Source: an uncultured Bacteroidales bacterium (GTDB lineage: Bacteria; Bacteroidota; Bacteroidia; Bacteroidales; WCHB1-69). Taken from it: DNA of 37,035 bases. This document shows, in pieces, positions 17,004 through 23,510 of the stretch. The notes beneath the pieces are model-generated. The model searched no databases, was not told the DNA's origin, and worked only from the letters and a program-made list of their open reading frames with translations. The number at the start of each line of letters is the position of its first letter. The stretch's first letter is position 1. Both the position numbers and the translations under genes were made by a program. The DNA is taken from NCBI GenBank assembly GCA_900319925.1, contig ONQE01000007.1, positions 1 to 37,035 on the forward strand. The letters are read 5' to 3'.

Positions 17004-17512
17004 TACGCCCATTTCTGCATGTCTGCCTTCAAAATCTGGATGGCCAGTTCCACGACGGGTTTCTGAGAGGTGACGGCCAGTACCGTTTCGGCAAACTCAC
17101 GGCTGTCGGCGTCCTTGTCGTAATCGGCGGCCACAGTGTTGATGATGCTCTCGATGTCGCCCTTGGCATCGCAAATCTTCTCCCACACGGGGTCGGAGAT
17201 GTAGCTCTGCTGCGAGAGGTTGTGTTCGAACTCGCTGCGGATGGCCGTCAGCAGGAGGTTCTGCTCCTGCGAGACGGTGAGTCCGGCGCTGTGGATGCGC
17301 ATCACCAACTGGTTGGGGTCGATGCGTTCCAAGAAGAGGGCCATGCGCTCGTAGGCCTGCAGCCGCAACGGCAGCATCACCGACAGGTTCTTCTTGCTGT
17401 TTCCCAATGCGGCGATCTTCGCTTTCGCTTCCATCACCATCTTCGCGACATATACCGCGCCCGCGACCAAAACCACGACGCTTGCTAAAATACAGATTCC
17501 TAATACATTCAT
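17000..17512 (-). CDS. Conserved one-TM protein (possibly DUF7935)
   Basis: A 170-residue protein with one N-terminal membrane segment (about 5-25, ILASVVVLVAGAVYVAKMV) followed by a charged linker and a soluble domain with LPLRLQAYERMALFLERIDP, then IRSEFEHNLSQQSYISDPVWE. This layout is familiar from a Bacteroidota-specific uncharacterised family, which I tentatively match to DUF7935. The function is unknown. The soluble part probably faces the cytoplasm. Its predicted promoter lies 128 nt upstream and the whole leader is made of 7-bp repeats that end exactly at the ATG. Confidence 0.8.
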   Translation of the reverse strand: MNVLGICILASVVVLVAGAVYVAKMVMEAKAKIAALGNSKKNLSVMLPLRLQAYERMALFLERIDPNQLVMRIHSAGLTVSQEQNLLLTAIRSEFEHNLSQQSYISDPVWEKICDAKGDIESIINTVAADYDKDADSREFAETVLAVTSQKPVVELAIQILKADMQKWAY

Positions 17513-17631
17513 ATATTGATTTTTGACTTTTGACTTATGACTTGTGATTTATGACTTGTGCCCCATAACCCATAACTCTTAACTCTTAACTCTTAACTCT
17601 TAACTCTTAACTCTTAACTCTTAACTCTTAA
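17513..17631. repeat. 17-unit heptad tract filling the leader of the 17512 gene
   Basis: Starting at the base next to the ATG, 17 consecutive heptads run in one phase: ATATTGA, TTTTTGA, CTTTTGA, CTTATGA, CTTGTGA, TTTATGA, CTTGTGC, CCCATAA twice, then eight identical CTCTTAA copies (17576-17631). The identical block could expand or contract by replication slippage. Confidence 0.92.
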
Positions 17632-17640
17632 AAGGCGCGG

Positions 17641-17648
17641 CAAAAGTA
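17641..17648 (-). promoter_or_regulatory. Predicted -7 box for the 17512 gene
   Basis: The minus strand reads GTACTTTTGCCGC, matching TAnnTTTG. The transcript leader would consist almost wholly of the heptad tract. Confidence 0.55.
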
Positions 17649-17695
17649 CACAAAAAACACAAAACATTACATGAACGTGCAATTTAAAAAAAAAG

Positions 17696-17703
17696 TATCT
17701 TTG
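17696..17703 (+). promoter_or_regulatory. Predicted -7 box for the DRTGG gene cluster
   Basis: GTATCTTTGCGG matches the -7 consensus, 41 nt upstream of the ATG at 17745. It is divergent from the promoter at 17641. Confidence 0.6.
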
Positions 17704-17744
17704 CGGATTATTTTTTCAAAACCATTCAGAAAAACCATTTTGAA

Positions 17745-18092
17745 ATGACACTCAAAGAGATTAAAGACCTGGTGCAAGGCGAGATTATTTGTGGCGAAGA
17801 CTATCTGGACCAACAGATCGAATGTGTGTTCGCCTCCGACCTGATGAGCGATGTGCTCACCTTGAAAGACGTCAACAATCTGCTGCTGCTCACAGGATTG
17901 AGCAACCTGCAGTCCATAAGGACTTGTGAAATGTCGGACATCTCCTTCCTGCTGATTGTGCGCGGCAAGGAGGTCACCGAGGAGATGAAAGAGCTGGCCG
18001 AGGACAACGACATGGTGGTCATCCGAACAGAGTATTCCATGTACAAAACCTCCGGAATCCTCTACAATGCCGGTCTGCCGGCGGTTTATTAA
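17745..18092 (+). CDS. DRTGG-domain protein
   Basis: This 115-residue soluble protein is made of a single DRTGG domain (MTLKEIKDLVQGEIICGED, then VFASDLMSDVLTL, LLLTGLSNLQSIRTCEMSDI, and MYKTSGILYNAGL). The domain is named for a conserved motif, binds an unknown ligand, and is found in Pta N-terminal regions, CBS-domain proteins and small proteins near hydrogenase genes. The next gene starts 26 bp downstream on the same strand, an ATPase of the anti-sigma type, then the hydrogenase-like protein, so a shared regulatory role is likely. The start follows the promoter at 17696. Confidence 0.88.
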   Translation: MTLKEIKDLVQGEIICGEDYLDQQIECVFASDLMSDVLTLKDVNNLLLLTGLSNLQSIRTCEMSDISFLLIVRGKEVTEEMKELAEDNDMVVIRTEYSMYKTSGILYNAGLPAVY

Positions 18093-18118
18093 CCTGATTA
18101 TCAACCAAATCTTACATT

Positions 18119-18532
18119 ATGAACTTTGTTTACCACGTAGAAGGCGGCGATTTCACCAACGCGGGATCCACATCCAGCCAGGTGAAGCGCATGCTCAAGA
18201 AAATCGGGGTCAGTCCCGAAATTGTGAAGAAGACGGTCGTCGCGCTGTATGAGGCTGAGGTCAACATCGTGGCCCACGCCTATCGTGGCGACATCACCGT
18301 TGACTTGGAAGAGGACCACATCAAGATCGTGCTTGCCGACGAAGGCCCCGGCATCCCCGACATCGACCGCGCCATGCAGAAAGGTTACTCCACCGCTTCG
18401 CAGAAGGTCCGCGAGATGGGTTTCGGCGCCGGTATGGGCCTTCCCAACATCAAGAACAACTCCGACTCCCTCAACATCACCTCCGAAGTGGGCAAAGGCA
18501 CCACCATCGAATTGATTAATTATTTCCAGTAG
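18119..18532 (+). CDS. Anti-sigma-type histidine-kinase-like ATPase
   Basis: This 137-residue stand-alone GHKL ATPase domain is of the RsbW/SpoIIAB kind. The N-box is ALYEAEVNIVAHAY (N49), the G1 box DEGPGIPD (74-81) and the G2 box GFGAGMGLPNIK (101-112); it ends with GKGTTIEL. There is no sensor or dimerisation domain. Family members phosphorylate anti-anti-sigma factors or act as partner switches; no STAS-domain partner or PP2C phosphatase is in the window. It is tightly linked to the DRTGG gene. Its stop codon lies inside a palindrome (18529-18556). Confidence 0.9.
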   Translation: MNFVYHVEGGDFTNAGSTSSQVKRMLKKIGVSPEIVKKTVVALYEAEVNIVAHAYRGDITVDLEEDHIKIVLADEGPGIPDIDRAMQKGYSTASQKVREMGFGAGMGLPNIKNNSDSLNITSEVGKGTTIELINYFQ

Positions 18533-18556
18533 AGACGTGCCATGGCGCGTCTCTGC
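18529..18556. repeat. GTAGAGACG palindrome overlapping a stop codon
   Basis: GTAGAGACGTGCC (18529-18541) pairs with GGCGCGTCTCTGC (18544-18556) over 13 bp with two G-T wobbles. The TAG stop of the ATPase (18530-18532) is within the left arm. The GAGACG core recurs at 21033-21061 and 23428-23451. No T-run follows, so it is not a normal terminator. It looks REP-like. Confidence 0.75.
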
Positions 18557-18577
18557 AACGCCCATCAACCCGTTATT

Positions 18578-18675
18578 CTCCTAACCTCCTAATCTCCTAA
18601 CCTCGTAACCTTTAGCCCTTAGCCCTTAAACCTTAAACCTTAACCCATAAACCATAAACTTTAACCCTCAACCCA
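18578..18675. repeat. 14-unit heptad tract ending at the next start codon
   Basis: Fourteen in-phase units (CTCCTAA, CCTCCTA, ATCTCCT, AACCTCG, then TAACCTT, TAGCCCT twice, TAAACCT twice, TAACCCA, TAAACCA, TAAACTT, TAACCCT, CAACCCA) end two bases before the ATG at 18678. With the palindrome it makes up nearly all of the 145-bp gap. Confidence 0.9.
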
Positions 18676-18677
18676 TC

Positions 18678-20054
18678 ATGGCCGAAGATTTCCACCACGC
18701 GCTGAAATTCAAATACGACCTCTGTATCGGATGCTCGCACTGCACGGGCGTGTGCCCCACGAGCGCGATACATGTGGAGAACGGGCATCCCGTGCTCGAC
18801 CCGAACCGCTGCGTCGATTGCGGCAGGTGCTACGTCGCCTGCCCGATGAACGCCATCTACATCGAGCAGGACGACTTCCAGACGGTTTTCAACTACAAGC
18901 ATCCAGTGCTGTTGGTGCCCTCCATCTTCCTCGCCCAGTTCGAGGAGAAGATACGCGAGCGCACCATCCTCTCCGCGCTGCTGCACATCGGCTTCAAGTG
19001 CGTCTATGAGGTCGAGAAGAGTGTGGACTTCTTCAAGGAATACTACCGGCGCGATCTGGAAGGCGGCAACGCCCCTTGCGAGAAGCCGGTCATCTCGTCG
19101 TTCTGTCCCGCCATCGTGCGTCTCATCCAGGTGAAATTCCCCGTGTTGGTCGATAATATCTACCGCTTGAAAGCGCCGTTCGACATGACGGCCGAATATA
19201 TCAAGAAGAGTCTCACCGAACAGGGCATTCCCGCCGAGGACATCGGCATCTTCTACGTGACGCCGTGCGCCGCCAAGATTGCCGCCATCAAGAGTCCCGT
19301 GGGCGAGGAGAAGTCGCCCGTGGACGGCGTTATCAATATGAACTACCTCTACAGCAAGGTGCTGCGCGTCATCAAGACCGGCGAATACAAGATGTGCGAC
19401 GAGTCGGTGCGCTTCCACCGGCTGTCGAAGGCCAGCATCACCTACCCGCTCACCGGCGGCGAGACCAAGATGCTGCGCACTGGCCGCAACCTGGCCATCG
19501 ACGACATCCACAACGTGTCGGAGTTTCTCGAAAAAGTGGAGGACGAGGATATCCAGGACATCGACTTCTTGGAACTCCGTGCCTGCGACGGCAGCTGCTG
19601 CGGAGGCATCCTCACCGCCGAGAACCGTTTCCTCATGATCGAGCGGCAGCGCCGCCGCATGCAGAAATGCTCCGAAGAGGTGGACAACGAGGACAACGAC
19701 CTGCTCAACTATTTCGATTACCTGGCCGACAAACGGCATGTGGGCAAGGTGGACCCGCGCTCGATGGACAAGATGGACGACAATGTGGCCGCCGCCATGC
19801 AGAAGATGAAACGTGCCTTCGAAATCAACCAGAACCTGCCGCAGGTGGATTGCCACCTCTGCGGCTATCCCTCTTGCAAGGCCCTCGCCGAGGCCGTTGT
19901 GACCGACAAGGCCCAGATCCAGCAATGCATCTTCGTGCAGCGCGCCATGGAGCACTATGACCTGCTCACCCCCAAGGAGGCGCACGACATCTCCGCCAAG
20001 GTGTGGGGCGCGAAAAAGACGGATCCTACGATTGCGAAGAATCTCAATCTGTAA
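18678..20054 (+). CDS. [FeFe]-hydrogenase-like Fe-S protein, probable redox sensor
   Basis: This 458-residue protein has two N-terminal [4Fe-4S] motifs (CIGCSHCTGVCP at 16-27, CVDCGRCYVACP at 45-56), then a hydrogenase large-subunit-like domain at about 75-345, then a C-terminal Fe-S domain (C392, C395, C400, C417; CHLCGYPSC). The H-cluster loops are recognisable: L1 is SSFCP (C143 kept, the preceding proton-transfer Cys is F142), L2 is TPCAAK (C197), and L3 is RACDGSCCGG (C303, C307). All four cluster ligands are present, but the catalytic proton-relay Cys is lost, and the sequence between loops is short. It is probably not an active hydrogenase. Neighbouring DRTGG and anti-sigma-type ATPase genes suggest signalling. 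No hydABC or hydEFG maturation genes are in the window. Confidence 0.88.
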   Translation: MAEDFHHALKFKYDLCIGCSHCTGVCPTSAIHVENGHPVLDPNRCVDCGRCYVACPMNAIYIEQDDFQTVFNYKHPVLLVPSIFLAQFEEKIRERTILSALLHIGFKCVYEVEKSVDFFKEYYRRDLEGGNAPCEKPVISSFCPAIVRLIQVKFPVLVDNIYRLKAPFDMTAEYIKKSLTEQGIPAEDIGIFYVTPCAAKIAAIKSPVGEEKSPVDGVINMNYLYSKVLRVIKTGEYKMCDESVRFHRLSKASITYPLTGGETKMLRTGRNLAIDDIHNVSEFLEKVEDEDIQDIDFLELRACDGSCCGGILTAENRFLMIERQRRRMQKCSEEVDNEDNDLLNYFDYLADKRHVGKVDPRSMDKMDDNVAAAMQKMKRAFEINQNLPQVDCHLCGYPSCKALAEAVVTDKAQIQQCIFVQRAMEHYDLLTPKEAHDISAKVWGAKKTDPTIAKNLNL

Positions 20055-20057
20055 TTA

Positions 20058-20085
20058 GTTAGTAGTTAGTAGTTAGCAGTTAGCA
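20058..20085. repeat. Heptad tract after the hydrogenase-like stop codon
   Basis: GTTAGTA twice, then GTTAGCA twice, start three bases after the TAA. A degenerate unit, GTAATTA, contains the stop itself. Same unit and same orientation relative to the gene as the tracts after prfA and the 17512 gene. Confidence 0.85.
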
Positions 20086-20144
20086 GTTTTGGGAGTATGT
20101 GGGGGCGTGTCACATACGTCCACAATCTATAATCATAACCTATA

Positions 20145-21029
20145 GTGCAAAACGCATTGTATATTATTTGGGAGGCGTTAAAGGAGTCGGTCTCTATCAC
20201 GCTGTTGGTGTTGTTGCTGATGGCGGTGGTGGAGTCGATAAACATTTCATCCTCAGGACGTTTATTTAAGAGATTGCACGGGAAACCCGTGGCGGAGGTC
20301 GCGTTGGCCTGCCTGCTCGGGGCGATTCCCGGTTGCGCCGGAGGCTTCGTGGTGGTGTCGCTCTTCACCCACCGCTTGCTCTCTTTCGGGGCGCTGATAG
20401 GCGGTATGATTGCCACTTTCGGCGACGAAGCCCTCTTCCTCGCCGCCCAGGATCCGATGCAGGCCCTCATCCTGACCGGCGTTCTGTTCGCCATCGGGTT
20501 TGTGGTGGGACTGCTATTGCTGAAAGTACCTGAAAACAAAATCGTTACCTTCGAGAATCACGATTTCGTCATCCATGAGGAGCATCGCCACGAGCGACCC
20601 GAGAATCACGGGAAGTCGTTTCGCGAGAGGATGTCGCACTACCTGCGCGAGCACGTCTGGGAGCACGTCATCAAACAGCACGCGCTCAAGCTGTTCCTGT
20701 ATGCTTTCGGCACGCTTTTGGTGTTGGGCATACTCAACCATTTTGTGGATTTGCAGGCTATCATGGAGCACCATGCCTGGACCAAGTGGCTGCTGCTGCT
20801 GATTGCCGTGGGCGTGGGTTTCCTGCCCGTTTCCGGTCCGCATCTCATCTTCGTGATGCTTTTTCTGCAGGGCAACATCCCCTTTGCGGTGTTGCTCGCC
20901 AACTCCATCGCGCAGAACGGTCACGCCGGCATCCCGCTGCTGGCGCAATCGAAGCAGAATTTCCTGATTATGAAAGGAATAACGATGGCGTTAGGGTTGA
21001 TTATCGGTGCGTTGGCATTGATTGTTTAA
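20145..21029 (+). CDS. Putative heavy-metal/manganese exporter (ArsP_2-like, multi-TM)
   Basis: This 294-residue integral membrane protein has about eight to ten TM segments split by a His/Glu-rich cytoplasmic loop at about 140-180 (HDFVIHEEHRHERPENHG), a likely metal-binding region. The segment AIPGCAGGFVVVSLFTHRLLSFGALIGGMIATFGDEALF is characteristic of the putative 10-TM exporter family (PF11449, annotated as arsenic efflux or putative manganese transporter). The substrate is unproven. The start codon is GTG at 20145; the next in-frame ATG (20220) would delete most of the first TM segment. It is the last gene of the plus-strand run and may be cotranscribed with the hydrogenase-like gene, 90 bp upstream. 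Confidence 0.82.
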   Translation: MQNALYIIWEALKESVSITLLVLLLMAVVESINISSSGRLFKRLHGKPVAEVALACLLGAIPGCAGGFVVVSLFTHRLLSFGALIGGMIATFGDEALFLAAQDPMQALILTGVLFAIGFVVGLLLLKVPENKIVTFENHDFVIHEEHRHERPENHGKSFRERMSHYLREHVWEHVIKQHALKLFLYAFGTLLVLGILNHFVDLQAIMEHHAWTKWLLLLIAVGVGFLPVSGPHLIFVMLFLQGNIPFAVLLANSIAQNGHAGIPLLAQSKQNFLIMKGITMALGLIIGALALIV

Positions 21030-21061
21030 AAAACGTAGAGACGCGCGGCACGTCTCTACGT
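21027..21061 (-). terminator. Terminator of the T9SS type B gene (GTAGAGACG palindrome)
   Basis: A perfect 11-bp stem ACGTAGAGACG (21033-21043) and CGTCTCTACGT (21051-21061) encloses a 7-nt loop. On the minus strand it is followed by T6, 20 nt past the stop at 21082. It may also slow plus-strand transcription, but no T-run follows on that strand. Confidence 0.85.
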
Positions 21062-21081
21062 CAATGTTTCTTCATTGTATT

Positions 21082-23277
21082 TTATCTAACAATCGTAATC
21101 GACCCGTGCCAAGTAATGGGTTTGGCTTTTCCCTTGTAGGTGAAGGTGTAGTAATAGACGCCGTCGCTCAGGCCCTCGCCGGTGAACGGGTTGAGGCCCA
21201 AGTGCACCTGCCCGTCTTTCGACCAGGTGTCGTAGTTCTTGACTTTGAAGACCACCTTTCCGTAGCGGTCGCTGATACGCAACTCGTTATGGCGGTACTC
21301 ATCGGGGTCTTCGGGGTTGATGTCCGTATTGAGGTTGCCGATAGCCCACACGTCGTTGATGCCGTCACCGTTGGGGGTGATGACGTTCGGGAAGATGAGG
21401 TCGTCCTCGATGACGATGGTGTGGCTCACGGAGTCGCCGCAGCCAGACTCTGTGGTCAGGGCCAAGGTCACCGTGTAGTCGCCCCACGAGGTGTAGGTGT
21501 GGGAAGTGCTCGTCTCGCCCGTGGTCTGCTCTCCGTCGCCGAACGACCAGACGAGGTTGTCGGTGTTGCCGGCCACGTTGTCGGAAAGATATGCCGTAAA
21601 GGCAATTTCGCCGTTGGTCTCGCTCATCATGCAGATTTCAGGGGTGGCGAGGAAATCGACCGTCGGTTGCGGTGCCGTGATGATGTAATTCCACTTGGTG
21701 ATGGAATCCTGGCAGCCCTCTTTGGTCGTGACGACCAGTTTGACAGTGTAGGAGCCGGCATCATTGAAGTGGAAAATGGGTTCAGGCACGTCGGTATATT
21801 CGACCACGTTGTAGTTTTCGTCAAACACAATCCACAGGTTGGAGATGGAGTCGGAGGTGGAGGTGGTGAGGTTGGTGAACTGGCAGGTGACGGGCGTGCA
21901 GCCGGAGGTGACGTCGGATTCGAAGTCGGCCTTCGGCAGCGGCCAGAAGTTGACGTTCACGGTGTCGGAGCTCCAGCAGCGGGTGTTCGTGGTGGGGTTG
22001 AACATCTCCACTTCGAGGATGTATTCGCCGGAGGTGATGACTTCGATGGAGGGAGTGTCCTCGCCGGTGTTCCACATCAGCACGGCGGTGCTGTCGTCGT
22101 AGTTGGAGTTGAGGGTGATCATCTCGCCGGTGCAGTGCCAGGAATCCTCGCCGAGGTCGGGTTTGAAGGTGTTGATGACGTCGATATGGAGGGTGTCGGA
22201 GGCCCAGATGTTCGCGCAGGGGATGGCCTTGTGGACGAACAGGGCGTAATCGCCGGCATCGCTCGTTTCGGCGCTCTCAATGACGTAGGGTGCCCAAAGC
22301 GTGTCGCCGCTCGGAGTGAGGATAAACACGGTATCGACATTCTCAGCCTGGTATTCGAACTGGATGGTTTCGTGGAGGCAGTAGGTGGTGCGCATCAGCA
22401 GCTTGGTGGAGAGCTCGCTCTTGAAGCTCTTGCCTTCGAGGAACACGCCGGAGTCGTAGGAGTTGTCGCCCGCGTTGCAGATGGCCAAGTGCATGTGGTA
22501 AGTGTCGCAGGCATTGATGACGCCCTCGGCGGCGAGTTCCACGGTGTAGCCGTTGTATTCGATGCCGTTCGCGCCGCCGCCGTTGCCATTGGAGATGTAG
22601 TAGGCGGAGTAGGTGCCGCTATAGCAGGTGCTGCCACCGCTGCTGCTGGCGCCGCCGTTCACCGTGTTGATGGAGACGGGCAGTCCCTCGGGGTTCGCGG
22701 CGGAAACCGTGCCGGGAATCACGGCCACATTGCGCGTGGTGGTGATGCCCGTCACCGGGTCGGGACCGGTGAGCAGGAAGATGAACAGGTCGTTGTAGCT
22801 GGCGCACACGAACGTCGGGTACTCCTCGGAGCCGAAGATGTAGTGGAAGGCGAACGTGTCGGCGTAGGCGAGGAAGTCGAAGTCCAACGCCGCGCTGTTC
22901 ATCACGGTGTAGCCTTGGTTGTACTGTTGCAGCAGGGCGTCGTGGTAGGTGTTGTTCGCCGTGCTCGACGCGCTGCCGGAGCTGTTGGGACCCGCAGCCA
23001 CCGAACAGGCACCCGTGGTCATCACCAGACCCGTCTCGAACGGGAACTGCGTATAGTTGTTCCGGTTGAACGAACCGATCTGGTTGGAAGCCACATTGCC
23101 CGCCGCATTGTTGAACCTGCCGTTGCTCAATTCCACACCTTCGCCTGCGAGGTGATACTTGAGAATGGTATCGACATGCGTGCCCAACAGCGACTGAACC
23201 GTCACGTTGTTTTGGGCGAAAAGAGTCGCCTGCAAGCCCGCTGCCAAAAGTATCGAGAAGAGTATAATTTTCTTCAT
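21082..23277 (-). CDS. Secreted choice-of-anchor L / PKD protein with T9SS type B sorting domain
   Basis: A 731-residue protein. Signal peptide 1-21 (MKKIILFSILLAAGLQATLFA, cut before QNN). The N-terminal part (about 40-270) matches the choice-of-anchor L pattern: FETGLVMTTG, ALDFDFLAYADTFAFHYIFGSEEYPTFV, FIFLLTGPDP, and later SFKS. PKD/Ig-like units follow with VWSFGDGEQTTGETSTSHTY. The last ~100 residues are a gliding-motility-associated CHU_C domain (NVITPNGDGINDVWAI, ELRISDRYGKVVFK, LSDGVYYYTFTYKG), the type B signal for the type IX secretion system. It is therefore probably exported across the outer membrane and attached to or released from the surface. The start at 23277 places the signal peptide at the N-terminus; an earlier in-frame ATG (23352) is upstream of the promoter. 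Confidence 0.93.
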   Translation of the reverse strand: MKKIILFSILLAAGLQATLFAQNNVTVQSLLGTHVDTILKYHLAGEGVELSNGRFNNAAGNVASNQIGSFNRNNYTQFPFETGLVMTTGACSVAAGPNSSGSASSTANNTYHDALLQQYNQGYTVMNSAALDFDFLAYADTFAFHYIFGSEEYPTFVCASYNDLFIFLLTGPDPVTGITTTRNVAVIPGTVSAANPEGLPVSINTVNGGASSSGGSTCYSGTYSAYYISNGNGGGANGIEYNGYTVELAAEGVINACDTYHMHLAICNAGDNSYDSGVFLEGKSFKSELSTKLLMRTTYCLHETIQFEYQAENVDTVFILTPSGDTLWAPYVIESAETSDAGDYALFVHKAIPCANIWASDTLHIDVINTFKPDLGEDSWHCTGEMITLNSNYDDSTAVLMWNTGEDTPSIEVITSGEYILEVEMFNPTTNTRCWSSDTVNVNFWPLPKADFESDVTSGCTPVTCQFTNLTTSTSDSISNLWIVFDENYNVVEYTDVPEPIFHFNDAGSYTVKLVVTTKEGCQDSITKWNYIITAPQPTVDFLATPEICMMSETNGEIAFTAYLSDNVAGNTDNLVWSFGDGEQTTGETSTSHTYTSWGDYTVTLALTTESGCGDSVSHTIVIEDDLIFPNVITPNGDGINDVWAIGNLNTDINPEDPDEYRHNELRISDRYGKVVFKVKNYDTWSKDGQVHLGLNPFTGEGLSDGVYYYTFTYKGKAKPITWHGSITIVR

Positions 23278-23321
23278 AGAGGATTTATTTCGTGGATATA
23301 ACTGCCCTATTTTCGGAATGG

Positions 23322-23329
23322 CAAAATTA
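23322..23329 (-). promoter_or_regulatory. Predicted -7 box for the T9SS type B gene
   Basis: The minus strand reads GTAATTTTGCCA, matching TAnnTTTG, 44 nt upstream of the ATG at 23277. Confidence 0.5.
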
Positions 23330-23420
23330 CAAATTTTATAATACAAACCCATTGCGGATGATTTTTTTTATCATTCCGAAAGGTTTGTCGCACGGAAGGG
23401 CATTTTTGTTACAACAGGAA

Positions 23421-23451
23421 TAAAAAAAGAGACGGGGAAGTTCCCGTCTCT
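23421..23451 (-). terminator. Terminator of the glutamine synthetase gene
   Basis: AGAGACGGG (23428-23436) pairs with CCCGTCTCT (23443-23451) as a perfect 9-bp stem with a 6-nt loop. On the minus strand a run of T follows (23428-23422). It lies 60 nt past the stop at 23511 and carries the same GAGACG core as the palindromes at 18529 and 21033. Confidence 0.85.
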
Positions 23452-23510
23452 ACGCACGGACGCGGAGAATCGCGTTCCGTTAGGATATGGTGTCCCGAAA
23501 AGGGTATCGG

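Noticed and set aside
18678..20054. Active [FeFe]-hydrogenase (HydA)
   Set aside because: The L1 loop has Phe in place of the proton-relay Cys, loops are short, and no hyd partner or maturation genes are present.
21022..23301. 759-codon plus-strand frame opposite the T9SS type B gene
   Set aside because: Antisense shadow with no recognisable domain; the minus strand has a signal peptide, promoter, terminator and sorting domain.
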